Notes: generated by a model from the sequence alone, not told the origin. A stretch of DNA of 64,000 nucleotides from Chloroflexota bacterium (GCA_016215025.1 JACRMI010000133.1:1-64000); one strand, 5' to 3'; positions 51,654 to 60,333 are shown, counted from the first letter of the stretch. Made by a program: numbers and translations.

Positions 51654-51917
51654 CTAATCAAGAGTTGGCAATGTCGCCGTCAAGCAAAACATCAACGCCA
51701 AGATTATGGCGATAGCGAACAAAATAATCGCAGCGCGTTGCATCGTATCAGCGTGCCGCACTGCTCTGCCGTGCTCAACATGCTTGACAGTTCCGGCTTC
51801 CATCTGCGCGCGATTCGCCGATTCAAGTTCTTGTACGCGATGCAGCCACCAAGCGCGATGGCAAAAGACGTACTCGCCTATCTCGCTCGCGCGCAGAACA
51901 CGATCACTACTTGGCAT
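51654..51917 (-). CDS. Cas4-like nuclease, N-terminal half with membrane helix
   Basis: An 87-residue protein that begins with the Cas4 N-terminal signature RASEIGEYVFCHRAWWLHRV near residue 9-28 (the first cluster Cys) and GTVKHVEHGR near 41, then a C-terminal membrane helix (AAIILFAIAIILALMF). With the next gene it forms a Cas4-like enzyme split inside a membrane hairpin. It overlaps the translin gene by 11 bases. Confidence 0.7.
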   Translation of the reverse strand: MPSSDRVLRASEIGEYVFCHRAWWLHRVQELESANRAQMEAGTVKHVEHGRAVRHADTMQRAAIILFAIAIILALMFCLTATLPTLD

Positions 51918-52542
51918 TGATCCGCTCTTCAAACTCGCGCAGCGTCTTTTCCATTTTTTCTTGGCGAGCCGCAACGGTCAAGTCGCCGCGTGTGCGTTCG
52001 AGCACACCGCGCACCATGTCGGTTGTGCGCCGCAAACCGCCGGTCAATGCGTCCGGAAAATCCATGGTGACCAAAATCGAATAGATGTCATCCATCGCAT
52101 CGAGGACACGTTCCACTTTTTCGCTGTTCTCATGGCGCATAATGTCGAGCGAATAGCGGCGCAACTCGCCAGCGGCTTCACCCAAACCATTGAGATACGC
52201 CGCATAATCGACGCCAAGTGTGTCTGGATCAGGAATCGTCGCGCCTGTGACCAACACATGAACGAGATGGGCCTCTGCCATTTCTTTCAAACCATCCTGC
52301 ACATAACCGGTGAAATACAAATCGGGATACGCGGCCACGGCAGCTTTCATCTGTGCGGCAATCTCACGCGTGCGCACAAGCAACTGCGCTGCTTCGGCGT
52401 ACTCGGCGCGATGCGTGGCGCGAATGGAGAGCGAGCAATGACGAATGAGTTCACGCGACGCGGCAAGTGCAGAATCACGCGCGGCGTTCTTGGCTTCAAA
52501 GTTTTTTCGTATCTTCTCGCTGATGATGTCGAGTTCTTGCAT
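51907..52542 (-). CDS. translin-family protein
   Basis: A 211-residue all-helical protein of the translin family, otherwise typical of eukaryotes and archaea. Marks are SRELIRHCSLSIRATHRAE near 30-48, PDLYFTGYVQDGLKEMAEAHL near 72-92 and FPDALTGGLRRTTDMVRGVLERTRGDLT near 163-190. Family members bind RNA or DNA. The ATG at 52542 follows GGAGG. It is the first gene of a three-gene operon with the split nuclease. Confidence 0.75.
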   Translation of the reverse strand: MQELDIISEKIRKNFEAKNAARDSALAASRELIRHCSLSIRATHRAEYAEAAQLLVRTREIAAQMKAAVAAYPDLYFTGYVQDGLKEMAEAHLVHVLVTGATIPDPDTLGVDYAAYLNGLGEAAGELRRYSLDIMRHENSEKVERVLDAMDDIYSILVTMDFPDALTGGLRRTTDMVRGVLERTRGDLTVAARQEKMEKTLREFEERINAK

Positions 52543-52552
52543 ATGCGCCTCC

Positions 52553-52630
52553 AGTAAACAGTAGTCAGCCATCAGTAACCAGCACCCATCCCGTCTGATT
52601 ACTGATGGCTGACGACTGACGACTGACAGG
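52553..52630. repeat. word-repeat hairpin, CAGTAGTCAG words
   Basis: CCAGTAAACAGTAGTCAG words face GACGACTGACGACTGAC words, ahead of the divergent translin and beta-helix genes. Confidence 0.8.
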
Positions 52631-52664
52631 CATACTACTCTTAAACTCCGTGCCTGTCAAAGAC

Positions 52665-52693
52665 TTGGACTAGACGCCGCTCTGTGTTATACT
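52665..52693 (+). promoter_or_regulatory. promoter of the beta-helix lipoprotein gene
   Basis: TTGGAC (52665-52670) and TATACT (52688-52693) are spaced by 17 bases, 31 bases before the start codon. Confidence 0.6.
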
Positions 52694-52724
52694 CGCGGCA
52701 CAAAATTTACCGAGAGTCAATTGA

Positions 52725-54215
52725 ATGAAGTTTTCCAAACTCCTTGCGTCCCTTTTTATTCTCTTTATCGCCGCCTGCTCCACCCCACAACCAACACCTA
52801 CTGAACTACCCACCCAAACTGCTAGGATGATTACCGCTACGCGCGCCAGAACTGCGACCGCAACCAACACCGTGACACCATCTGCCACCACTGCAATGAC
52901 GCCAACCGCTTCAGCAACGGAAACGCCCACGACGATTTCAACACCGACCATCACGCCTCTACCAACGGCATCCCCTACCCCATCGGTCACGCCGACGATG
53001 CTGGGTGGCTGCGCCGAAATTTGGCAGTCGGGCTTTTATAAAATGTACGCTGATTTCAAAACGACGCTCAAGCGTTTCGATTGCATGATCGTGCAGGCGA
53101 GCGATGTCGTCATCGATTGCGATGCTCACACGATTGAAGGATTGAACAAGCAAGGCCACGGATTCTGGATTCGCAGGTACGGCTTTCCGATTTTGCAAAC
53201 GCCCAACAATATCGAGATTCGAAATTGCTTCGTCAAGAACGCGCGCGACGGTGTGTTTGCCGAAGCCGCCACCAATCTATGGATTCATAACAACGACTTT
53301 TCGAATAACTATGACGATGTCGATAATCGGCGCTATGGAATTTTCCTGGGCATGGCTGAAGGCGGCGGCATCCGACTGAACCATTCGCAGAACGTCCGCA
53401 TCGAAAATAATACGACAAGCAATTCCGCCATCGGCATCGACATCCGCGAGAGCCAGCAAGTCCTCATCAAAAACAACACGGCGATCAACAACTCGGCGTG
53501 GGGTGTAAGCTTGCTCAACACCCAGGACAGCGAAGTGTCGTACAACACCTTGCGTGACAATGTCCGCTATTGCACTTGGGGCAACGGTACCGTCGGTCCC
53601 GGCTGTGATGCAGCAGCCGTCATCCTACAAGATGGCGCGAGTCGTAACGTCGTCAAGAACAATTTGATTACCGGGCAGAATGCGAATGGCGTTTTCATCA
53701 AAGCGCACGGCGTACGCTGCGGCGACAATAACACAATCCAAAACAACAAAATCACGGATGTGATGTACAACGCCATCGAGTTTTCGTTCTGCAAAGACAA
53801 CAAGATTATTGGCAACGACATTTCGGGTTCGCTGGATGGCGTATGGTTCGGCTTTTCGACGAACACGACGATCGCCGACAACATCATTCGCAACATGAAT
53901 AATCACGGCATCATATCGTACAACAGCCGCGATAGCATCGTGCGAAATAATCAGATCGTCAATGCGCGTGAAGGAATCTATTTCTACTGGGACACCTGGA
54001 ACGCTAAACAGTTCTATTTCCTGACACCAACGCCGGATCAGTATGCGTCGAAAGGGAATCTCATCGAAGCGAACACGTTGCGCGATAATACGGTGGCTGG
54101 CATTCGGTTGACCAATTCGATTCAGAATCGAATCTTGAATAACATCTTTGCCAACAATAGCAAGACCGTCTGGGTCGAAGGCAAAAATGATGGAAATGTG
54201 ATTAACGGGCAATAA
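52725..54215 (+). CDS. right-handed beta-helix lipoprotein
   Basis: A 496-residue surface lipoprotein. The lipobox LFIAACS lies near residue 18, followed by a Thr/Pro-rich spacer to about 90. From about 140 to the end it is a parallel beta-helix with many NosD/CASH-type repeats (pattern IENNTTSN, IKNNTAIN, VSYNTLRD, IIGNDISG, IVRNNQIV). Such helices often bind or cleave polysaccharide. No catalytic residues could be assigned. Confidence 0.85.
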   Translation: MKFSKLLASLFILFIAACSTPQPTPTELPTQTARMITATRARTATATNTVTPSATTAMTPTASATETPTTISTPTITPLPTASPTPSVTPTMLGGCAEIWQSGFYKMYADFKTTLKRFDCMIVQASDVVIDCDAHTIEGLNKQGHGFWIRRYGFPILQTPNNIEIRNCFVKNARDGVFAEAATNLWIHNNDFSNNYDDVDNRRYGIFLGMAEGGGIRLNHSQNVRIENNTTSNSAIGIDIRESQQVLIKNNTAINNSAWGVSLLNTQDSEVSYNTLRDNVRYCTWGNGTVGPGCDAAAVILQDGASRNVVKNNLITGQNANGVFIKAHGVRCGDNNTIQNNKITDVMYNAIEFSFCKDNKIIGNDISGSLDGVWFGFSTNTTIADNIIRNMNNHGIISYNSRDSIVRNNQIVNAREGIYFYWDTWNAKQFYFLTPTPDQYASKGNLIEANTLRDNTVAGIRLTNSIQNRILNNIFANNSKTVWVEGKNDGNVINGQ

Positions 54216-54217
54216 GC

Positions 54218-54257
54218 AAAGAGCGCCGCACCCTGGAGGTGCGGCGCTCTTTTTTTC
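54218..54257 (+). terminator. terminator of the beta-helix gene
   Basis: GAGCGCCGCACC and GGTGCGGCGCTC form a perfect 12-bp stem with a 5-base loop, followed by seven T. Confidence 0.95.
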
Positions 54258-54305
54258 AAACACCAGTTACTTGATAGCTGAAAAATTCTTACTGTCCAAG
54301 GGGCA

Positions 54306-54333
54306 TTGACAGTGGTTACGCGCCTGCTATAAT
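54306..54333 (+). promoter_or_regulatory. consensus promoter
   Basis: TTGACA (54306-54311) and TATAAT (54328-54333) are perfect and spaced 16 bases, 29 bases before the start codon. Confidence 0.85.
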
Positions 54334-54362
54334 TCCGTCCAAATCTGTTTAAGGAGGGACCC

Positions 54363-55283
54363 ATGTTTGGATCAACCATTCTCGATGTGGTACTTGGACT
54401 GGTATTCATTTATTTCATGCTCAGTCTCATCGCCTCCCAAGCGAACGACTTGATCGCCCGAATGCTGAAATGGCGCGCTAAAGGTCTTGAAGCCGGGGTA
54501 CGCAAAATGCTTTCAGACAAGGAGTTGGCGAACCTCGTCTGGAATCATCCTCTTATCGCAGGCACAGAATTCAAAGCACCAGAGAATATTCCTTCAGGAA
54601 CCTTCGTCGTTGCCTTGATCGACGCAATTGCGCCGCCGCGTGAAGCAGGCGCTGCGCCCGCAGTTCAAGCGATTCAGTCTCAGATCAATCATTTGCCCGA
54701 AGGACACGTCAAAAAACAGTTAACCCTCATCGTCAATTCGGCGAATGGCAGCATGATTCAGGCGCGTGCGGGAATTGAAAGCTGGTTCAACGCATCGATG
54801 GACCGCGTATCGGCAGAATACAAAAAACGAATGCAATTGCTCACGCTCATCGTAGCGTTTGTGATAAGCGCGATACTTGGCGCTGATTCGGTGGGTTTAG
54901 CCAATGCGCTTTGGCGTGAACCGGTCATGCGCTCAGCATTCGCCGGTTCGGCGCAGCAATCGGGAATTGTGACAACCGCGATACCGGCAGCGCTTAACAC
55001 TCAAGACGTCGTTAAACAACTCTCGCAATACAACTTGCCGATTGGGTGGAGCAACTTGCCGCAAGACCCCATTGGATGGATTGCCAAATTGATCGGTCTA
55101 ATACTGACGACTTTGGCTGTATCACTGGGCGCGCCGTTCTGGTTCGATTTGCTCAGGACGCTAAGCAATCTGCGAAACGCGACCGCGCAGACGCGCACGC
55201 CAGCGCCTGCTCCAGCCGTGGCGGCTTTGCCTGCCAGTCTCCAACCATCGAACAGCGAAGCTGGCAAGCCCACAACTCCCTAA
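54363..55283 (+). CDS. membrane protein, unknown
   Basis: A 306-residue protein with one N-terminal helix (VVLGLVFIYFMLSLIA), a long soluble middle, and two helices near 160 and 240. The motif TILDVVLGLVFIYFMLSL and NHPLI with PSGTFVVALID recur in hypothetical membrane proteins of various bacteria. A Pro/Ala-rich tail follows. Function unknown. It has its own promoter and strong AAGGAGGG site. Confidence 0.65.
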   Translation: MFGSTILDVVLGLVFIYFMLSLIASQANDLIARMLKWRAKGLEAGVRKMLSDKELANLVWNHPLIAGTEFKAPENIPSGTFVVALIDAIAPPREAGAAPAVQAIQSQINHLPEGHVKKQLTLIVNSANGSMIQARAGIESWFNASMDRVSAEYKKRMQLLTLIVAFVISAILGADSVGLANALWREPVMRSAFAGSAQQSGIVTTAIPAALNTQDVVKQLSQYNLPIGWSNLPQDPIGWIAKLIGLILTTLAVSLGAPFWFDLLRTLSNLRNATAQTRTPAPAPAVAALPASLQPSNSEAGKPTTP

Positions 55284-55296
55284 TCGCCCATTTGAA

Positions 55297-55334
55297 ACCA
55301 GGCTTTTCCCTTGGAAAAACCTGGTTTCTTTTTG
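55297..55334 (+). terminator. terminator
   Basis: AAACCAGG and CCTGGTTT pair with inner TTTTCC/GGAAAA, followed by CTTTTTG. Confidence 0.8.
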
Positions 55335-55342
55335 ATTGCCCC

Positions 55343-55371
55343 TTTTCACCACATCGATTCTGTGTTATAAT
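55343..55371 (+). promoter_or_regulatory. promoter of the LysM gene
   Basis: TATAAT (55366-55371) with a weak TTTTCA (55343-55348) 17 bases upstream. A leader of about 100 bases with a CCCTGG/CCAGGG hairpin follows. Confidence 0.5.
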
Positions 55372-55479
55372 CCTTGTGTAACCTAATGTAGCCACAAACC
55401 CTGGTACCGTACTCCAGGGCAAGTGTAATTTGGCAAGATTTTGTGAATGCACTATCACGAACGGCTTCAAGGAGGACGT

Positions 55480-56535
55480 ATGAAGAATTCAAATCGGCTC
55501 ACGTTACCGTACGTTTCGATTGCGGTGATCGTGGTGGCGTTCGCTCTGGCGCTCATCCCGATCACCGTCATGGCTGCACCGCCGCAGCAAGGTCCCGGGG
55601 CTTATTTCGTCCAGCCCGGCGACACCCTCTTTTCGATTGCCATGCGATATGGCACGAACGTTCCCACCCTCATGTCCGCGAATGGATTGGTGAGCGAGTA
55701 CATTTATGCCGGACAGCGGCTCGTCATTCCGGCTGGCTACAATCCCTACGGATATAATTGGTATTATCGGGGCTATTACCCCTACTACTGGGGCTACTCG
55801 TCGATCTATGCGCCGCAGCCATTGCCCACGGTGCAACTCATTCCCAATCCAACCTTCGGCTGCACTTACACGGTTCAACCCAAAGATACCGTTTTCTCCA
55901 TCGCGTATCGATACCAGGTTAGCGTGCCGGCGTTGATGCAAGCCAACGGTTTATTCTCGCCGATTATTCATGTCGGAAATCCCTTCAAGGTTCCGTGCCT
56001 GCAAAATCCGCCAGCTCCCGTTACGATGTACACCGTCCAGCCCGGCGACAATCTCTTGCGGATTGCGATCAAGAACAACACAACCATTTACGCGTTGTCA
56101 CTGGTCAATGGCATCTACAATCCGAATTTCATTTATTCGGGTCAAGTGATTGCAATTGCCTATCCGAATTCCTACATGTGGACAAGAACCCCAGCACCCT
56201 TAACACCTTTGCCTCCAACGACATTCACGCCGACACCAACTCCGACGAACACACCCACACCCACTCAGCAGGCAAATGCAGTTGTAGTCATGACGAGCAA
56301 ATCGTTCATTCCTGGGACAATAACAATCAATCGCGGCGGTACCGTTCTCTGGCAGAACAATGAGAACTTTACGCACACGGTAACCAGCGGCGTACCCGGA
56401 GCCCTCGACAACAAATTCCGATCCGGTCAACTGGGCAATGGACAATCGTTCAGCTTTACGTTCAACATCACCGGCACCTTCCCGTATTTTAGCGAGACAG
56501 ACCAAAACATGACGGGAACCGTCATTGTTCAATAA
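55480..56535 (+). CDS. LysM-repeat protein with degenerate cupredoxin domain
   Basis: A 351-residue exported protein. It has a signal peptide to about residue 33, LysM repeats near 42-88 (YFVQPGDTLFSIAMRYG), 130-175 (YTVQPKDTVFSIAYRY) and 182-228 (YTVQPGDNLLRIAIKN), a Tyr/Gly-rich linker after the first, a Thr/Pro-rich spacer, and a C-terminal plastocyanin-like fold (FIPGTITINRGGTVLWQNNE; FTHTVTSG). The copper-ligand Cys and second His of that fold (YxCxxHPxM) are replaced by Ser and Asp in YFSETDQNM, so copper binding is unlikely. ATG follows AAGGAGG. Confidence 0.88.
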   Translation: MKNSNRLTLPYVSIAVIVVAFALALIPITVMAAPPQQGPGAYFVQPGDTLFSIAMRYGTNVPTLMSANGLVSEYIYAGQRLVIPAGYNPYGYNWYYRGYYPYYWGYSSIYAPQPLPTVQLIPNPTFGCTYTVQPKDTVFSIAYRYQVSVPALMQANGLFSPIIHVGNPFKVPCLQNPPAPVTMYTVQPGDNLLRIAIKNNTTIYALSLVNGIYNPNFIYSGQVIAIAYPNSYMWTRTPAPLTPLPPTTFTPTPTPTNTPTPTQQANAVVVMTSKSFIPGTITINRGGTVLWQNNENFTHTVTSGVPGALDNKFRSGQLGNGQSFSFTFNITGTFPYFSETDQNMTGTVIVQ

Positions 56536-56544
56536 ACGAAAAAA

Positions 56545-56580
56545 AATAAAGCGCGCCAGAAAAATCTGGCGCGCTTTATT
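56545..56580 (+). terminator. terminator of the LysM gene
   Basis: AATAAAGCGCGCCAGA and TCTGGCGCGCTTTATT are a perfect 16-bp stem with an AAAA loop. Confidence 0.9.
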
Positions 56581-56597
56581 ATTTCATCAATTTGTCA

Positions 56598-56826
56598 TTG
56601 CCGGTACTTTACGAAACACTCGTCTGTCATTTCGAGCGGAGCGAGAAATCCCGTTTTTCGGTTGGAATGACGAGATTCCTCGGTCGCTCCGCTCCCTCGA
56701 AATGACAGTTCGTGAAGTACTGATTGCGAGGAGAGGTGAAAAACCAATGCCGTCGGTTTCAAATCGAAGAGCGACGAAGCAATCTCCACTTCGAATTGGG
56801 GATTGCGCGGCTTGCAATGACATTTG
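56598..56826. repeat. two adjacent dispersed inverted repeats
   Basis: One element has arms CTGTCATTTCGAGCGGAGCG and CGCTCCCTCGAAATGACAG (about 56624-56710). The other has GATTGCGAGGAG...GCGACGAAGCAATCTCC...GCAATGACA (about 56728-56826). Together they fill the gap between converging genes. Confidence 0.8.
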
Positions 56827-56831
56827 AACAA

Positions 56832-58391
56832 TTACTCTTGCCGCAACTTTCCCAGCACCGTCGCATCGATTGGATTCCTGCCCGCTTGCAACGATTGCAA
56901 CCAATCCGCGCGCGATGTTCCGTATCGCGTACGTAAACTTGCTGGCTGATGTCCCAGCCAATCGATGAACGCCTGCGAATCGGCGGTGGCTTCCGCGAAT
57001 TTCCCCATTTCGGCGTAGACAATCGCGCGCGCTTCTCGACTGCGCGCCGACGAATCACGACTGACCACCGCATCGCAGTGTGGCAATGCAACGTCCGGCT
57101 TCTGATCGAGCGCGTTTGCCCAGCACAGCGCAAGCCGCGCGTTAAAATCATCCGGCTTGACTGCCAACACGCGCGCAAAATCGGCTTGCCATTTCGCCGC
57201 ATCGTTGAGGCGAACGTACGCCACGCCACGATTAAAATGCGCGGTCGCATTCTCCGGCGCAAGCGCAAGCGTCTGCGAATAGAACTGAATCGCGTCGCCC
57301 AACTCCGGCGGTTTGGCAATCTGCAACGCATACCCCATGTGCAGGTTCAGCATCGCCAACGATTCTTGATCTTCGAGCGGGTGCGATAAAGCTTGCGTCA
57401 ACGATGCCCGCGCAATTCCGTAATCGCCTTGTGCGAGATATAATTGACTCAGCGTCAACAGTGCTAGCGTTTGAATCTCGTCCGGCGACGCTGCCGAAAT
57501 CGTCAGCGGTGTGTTTGACGGCGCAACGATCAGCGCGTCGAGCGGCATGTCGTCCGCGCGCGCAACGATAGGCGCGATAGTGAGCGTCGCCGTAATCTTG
57601 TTATCACTTGCATCGCCCCAAATGACGATGCTGGCATTCGCTCGCTGGCAAAACGACTCGGCGCTGTTCGCATCGTGGATTTGAGCGCGCCAGGTCACCA
57701 CGCGCACGTTATCGAATCGCTCCGCGCGCACTTCACGCTCGACAGCCGCTTGCAATCGACTTACAAAATCGTCCGAGGGTGCGACGTTGTCACCGGATAC
57801 TTTTCGGCTGGGCGCATCGGGTGTCGGATTGGGTTGCGTCGATCCGAATTGCGCGATGACGATCAACTGCTCGCCGGGTGCCGCGGTCGGAAAATCGGCA
57901 TCCGCGCGAAAAGCGAACATCGCGACGAGACCACCGATCAGCAAGACAGCCACAACAACGATGGCAAGCCACGTGATGTTCGCGCTCTGCGTGCGTCGCG
58001 GCGCACGCACTGGGACAATATCGATTGTTGTTGACTGCGACGATTCGACAACTTGCGTTTGCGGCACGACCATCGTCTGCGGTTCGGCGATAGAATCGGC
58101 GACTGCAATCGACGTTGGTTGAACCGGCTCCGCGCTGCGCGATGCCGTTTCGGGATTCGCGGAGAGGGGCGCAAAGCCAGCGGCGAGCAACAGCTCGTCG
58201 CGTTCCTCCGGCGACAGGCGCAGTTTGGTCGCGCAGAGTAAGACATCCTCCCGGCGGCGCGGTCGCTCGACCAATCCCTCTTTCCAGCGAAAAATCGTCT
58301 GCCGCCGAACGCCCAACGTGCGCGCGAGTTCGGAATCGCTGGTGCCGGTGCGTGCCATGTAATCGGTTAAGAGTTCGCCAAAGGTTTTCAT
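56832..58391 (-). CDS. HTH regulator with membrane span and TPR domain
   Basis: A 519-residue one-component regulator. It has an N-terminal helix-turn-helix (SELARTLGVRRQTIFRWKEG near 20-39), a Ser/Thr/Val-rich spacer, one membrane helix (TWLAIVVVAVLLIGGLVAMFAF near 141-162), and an outside part with TPR repeats near 320-480 (YLAQGDYGIARASLTQAL; ATAHFNRGVAYVRLNDAA). A sensing role across the membrane is inferred. It is divergent from the VWA gene with three copies of a short motif between them. Confidence 0.8.
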   Translation of the reverse strand: MKTFGELLTDYMARTGTSDSELARTLGVRRQTIFRWKEGLVERPRRREDVLLCATKLRLSPEERDELLLAAGFAPLSANPETASRSAEPVQPTSIAVADSIAEPQTMVVPQTQVVESSQSTTIDIVPVRAPRRTQSANITWLAIVVVAVLLIGGLVAMFAFRADADFPTAAPGEQLIVIAQFGSTQPNPTPDAPSRKVSGDNVAPSDDFVSRLQAAVEREVRAERFDNVRVVTWRAQIHDANSAESFCQRANASIVIWGDASDNKITATLTIAPIVARADDMPLDALIVAPSNTPLTISAASPDEIQTLALLTLSQLYLAQGDYGIARASLTQALSHPLEDQESLAMLNLHMGYALQIAKPPELGDAIQFYSQTLALAPENATAHFNRGVAYVRLNDAAKWQADFARVLAVKPDDFNARLALCWANALDQKPDVALPHCDAVVSRDSSARSREARAIVYAEMGKFAEATADSQAFIDWLGHQPASLRTRYGTSRADWLQSLQAGRNPIDATVLGKLRQE

Positions 58392-58402
58392 AGTTTCAGT
58401 TT

Positions 58403-58491
58403 CATGTTACATTCAACATGAAAATAGCGATATTTCAAGGGTTTTTGGGCAATTTTCAAATGTAACACTAGTGAGCATTGAAATGCAACAC
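58403..58491. promoter_or_regulatory. candidate operators in the divergent promoter
   Basis: The motif TGAAATGYAACA occurs three times: within the palindrome CATGTT-N6-AACATG (58403-58420), as TCAAATGTAACAC (58456-58468), and as TGAAATGCAACAC (58479-58491). The last overlaps the -35 box of the VWA promoter. Confidence 0.6.
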
Positions 58492-58506
58492 CAGACGCAA
58501 TAGAAT
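58478..58506 (+). promoter_or_regulatory. promoter of the VWA gene
   Basis: TTGAAA (58478-58483) and TAGAAT (58501-58506) are spaced 17 bases, 39 bases before the start codon. Confidence 0.6.
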
Positions 58507-58544
58507 GCGAGCGAAAGAACGAGATAAAAATCAAGGAGGTCGCA

Positions 58545-60044
58545 ATGTTGAATCGAAAATGGTTAATCGGTTTTGTTCTTTTGGCGCTTGTATGCATCTC
58601 AGGTTGCGCATCGCCAACGGCTGCTGCCAAAGCCATCGCTCGCCAAGAAATCAATTCGGGTCAGATCGTACCGGCGGAAGAATTGCGCGTCGCAGAGTAT
58701 CTGCAATACTACCAACAAAATTTTCCGCAACCCGTGAACACGACGCTCGGTTTGGACTTACGTCTCGGTAACACCCAGGTTCCCGTCGATGGCGGCACGG
58801 CGTGGCTCCAAATCGGCATTCAAGCGAAGGACGCCGCGGCGACCGAGATTGCGCCGCTTAATCTCGCGCTCGTCATCGACCGCAGCGGCTCGATGGATTC
58901 GCCGGAGAAAATGCCGTACCTCAAACAATCGCTGCGCGTATTCTTGCAGAGCCTCGCCTCGAACGACATCGTTTCGATTGTGGCATTCAGCGACAACGCC
59001 GAACTCATTGTGCCAGCCAACAAAGTTGGCAACGGCGCATGGATCGAAAACGCGATCAATCGAATTCAGCCCGGCGGCAGCACGAATCTCTACGATGGTT
59101 TGATGATGGGCTTTAAACAAGTTGATCGAAACTTTGACGTCCGCCGCAACAATCGTGTGTTTCTACTCACCGATGGAATGGCTAACGTCGGCGTAACCGA
59201 TCCCAAACGCATTGCCGCCGATGCAAAGGCGTACAACGACAAGGGCATCTATTTGTCCAGCGTCGGACTAGGCAAGGATTTCAACGATCCACTCTTGAAC
59301 ACGCTCGCGCAGCAAGGCAAAGCCGGTTATCACTATATCGATTCAGCGGAAGAAATGGACAAGGTTTTTCGACAGGAAGTAACTGGCATGATGCAATCGG
59401 CTGCCAACGATGTGTTGGTAACGATTAGCCCTGCCGCCGGAGTGAACATCGACTCGGTCACTGGGTATGATGGTCGCCCACCTGCCGGAACATTTCAGGT
59501 CCGAATGCAGAACATGGGCACAGGCAACAGCCAAGTCTTGCTCGTCAAGTTGTTTGTCTCATCCGGTCTGAGCGGCGTCCGCCCTATCGCCAAGGTCGAT
59601 CTGAGTTACAAAGACCTGTTTTCGCAGCGCACCGAAACACTCAGTTCGTCGGTCACGGCGACCAGCACGCGCCTAGGCAATTACGACCCAACCTGGGACG
59701 TCGAAATCTTGCGCAACGTGACGATTCAACGCACTGCCGAAGGTCTCAAGCAAATCGATTCGCTCTACAAGGCGCAGCGTTATCAGGAAGCGTGGAACCT
59801 CGCCGTGCAACTCGAACAGGATTTGCGCACCGCCGCACGCTTGACGAACGATCCGCAGATGACGAAGGATGCCGACCTCATGCGAACGTACCAAGACACG
59901 TTAGCCAAGTGGGTGCAGCGGCAAACCGGTCGCTCGCCGCAGTATCCAGAAAGCGGCGGCAATCGGGGCGATACTGGACAACCGACACTCCCAGGTCGCC
60001 AGCTTTTGCCAACACAGACGCCACCGGTCATCAATATCAAGTGA
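58545..60044 (+). CDS. VWA-domain lipoprotein
   Basis: A 499-residue lipoprotein with lipobox CISGC near residue 21 and a von Willebrand A domain (MIDAS motif DRSGSM near 113, with GSTNLYDG near 183 and LLTDGMANVG near 213). The region around EYLQYYQQNFPQP resembles YfbK-type surface VWA proteins. A Pro/Gln-rich tail follows. ATG follows AAGGAGG. It is divergent from the HTH-TM-TPR regulator and likely under its control. Confidence 0.85.
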   Translation: MLNRKWLIGFVLLALVCISGCASPTAAAKAIARQEINSGQIVPAEELRVAEYLQYYQQNFPQPVNTTLGLDLRLGNTQVPVDGGTAWLQIGIQAKDAAATEIAPLNLALVIDRSGSMDSPEKMPYLKQSLRVFLQSLASNDIVSIVAFSDNAELIVPANKVGNGAWIENAINRIQPGGSTNLYDGLMMGFKQVDRNFDVRRNNRVFLLTDGMANVGVTDPKRIAADAKAYNDKGIYLSSVGLGKDFNDPLLNTLAQQGKAGYHYIDSAEEMDKVFRQEVTGMMQSAANDVLVTISPAAGVNIDSVTGYDGRPPAGTFQVRMQNMGTGNSQVLLVKLFVSSGLSGVRPIAKVDLSYKDLFSQRTETLSSSVTATSTRLGNYDPTWDVEILRNVTIQRTAEGLKQIDSLYKAQRYQEAWNLAVQLEQDLRTAARLTNDPQMTKDADLMRTYQDTLAKWVQRQTGRSPQYPESGGNRGDTGQPTLPGRQLLPTQTPPVINIK

Positions 60045-60091
60045 CCGCGCCAAGTATAACACAGAGCAATGTAGGAGCAAGATTGGAGAGA

Positions 60092-60123
60092 ATGCGCGAC
60101 GCACTTGCAAGTGCGTCGCGCAT
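60092..60123 (+). terminator. terminator palindrome after the VWA gene
   Basis: ATGCGCGACGCACTTG is followed directly by its perfect reverse complement, a 32-base palindrome. The rest of the 340-base gap before 60385 contains two smaller stems (ACCTGC/GCAGGT and GTCGACTTGCAGTCGAT) and the promoter below, but no gene. Confidence 0.75.
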
Positions 60124-60279
60124 TTATTAACGGACGCATCGGCTCGAAGCCGATGTCTATCAATCACAAAACTCGCTTCGTGGGTTGGGGCACTCTCTCG
60201 CCAACAAGTCTGTCCAACCTGCGAAGCAGGTATTGCGCTCAACAGCCGTCGACTTGCAGTCGATGGCGTCGCCTCCAAA

Positions 60280-60308
60280 TTGACAACGCCCAACACGCAT
60301 GGTATAAT
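60280..60308 (+). promoter_or_regulatory. consensus sigma-70 promoter of the beta-oxidation operon
   Basis: TTGACA (60280-60285) and TATAAT (60303-60308) are perfect and spaced exactly 17 bases. Confidence 0.9.
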
Positions 60309-60309
60309 C

Positions 60310-60333
60310 AATCTACCAAACGGTCGGTAGATT
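60310..60333 (+). promoter_or_regulatory. palindromic operator, TetR type
   Basis: The arms AATCTACC and GGTAGATT are perfect reverse complements around AAACGGTC. It begins two bases after the -10 box, covering the start site. The ACCAAACGGTCGGT core resembles sites of TetR-type fatty-acid regulators. Confidence 0.7.

Noticed and set aside
51126..51917. cas4 as evidence of a CRISPR system
   Set aside because: No other cas gene or repeat array is present; membrane helices are unlike CRISPR Cas4.
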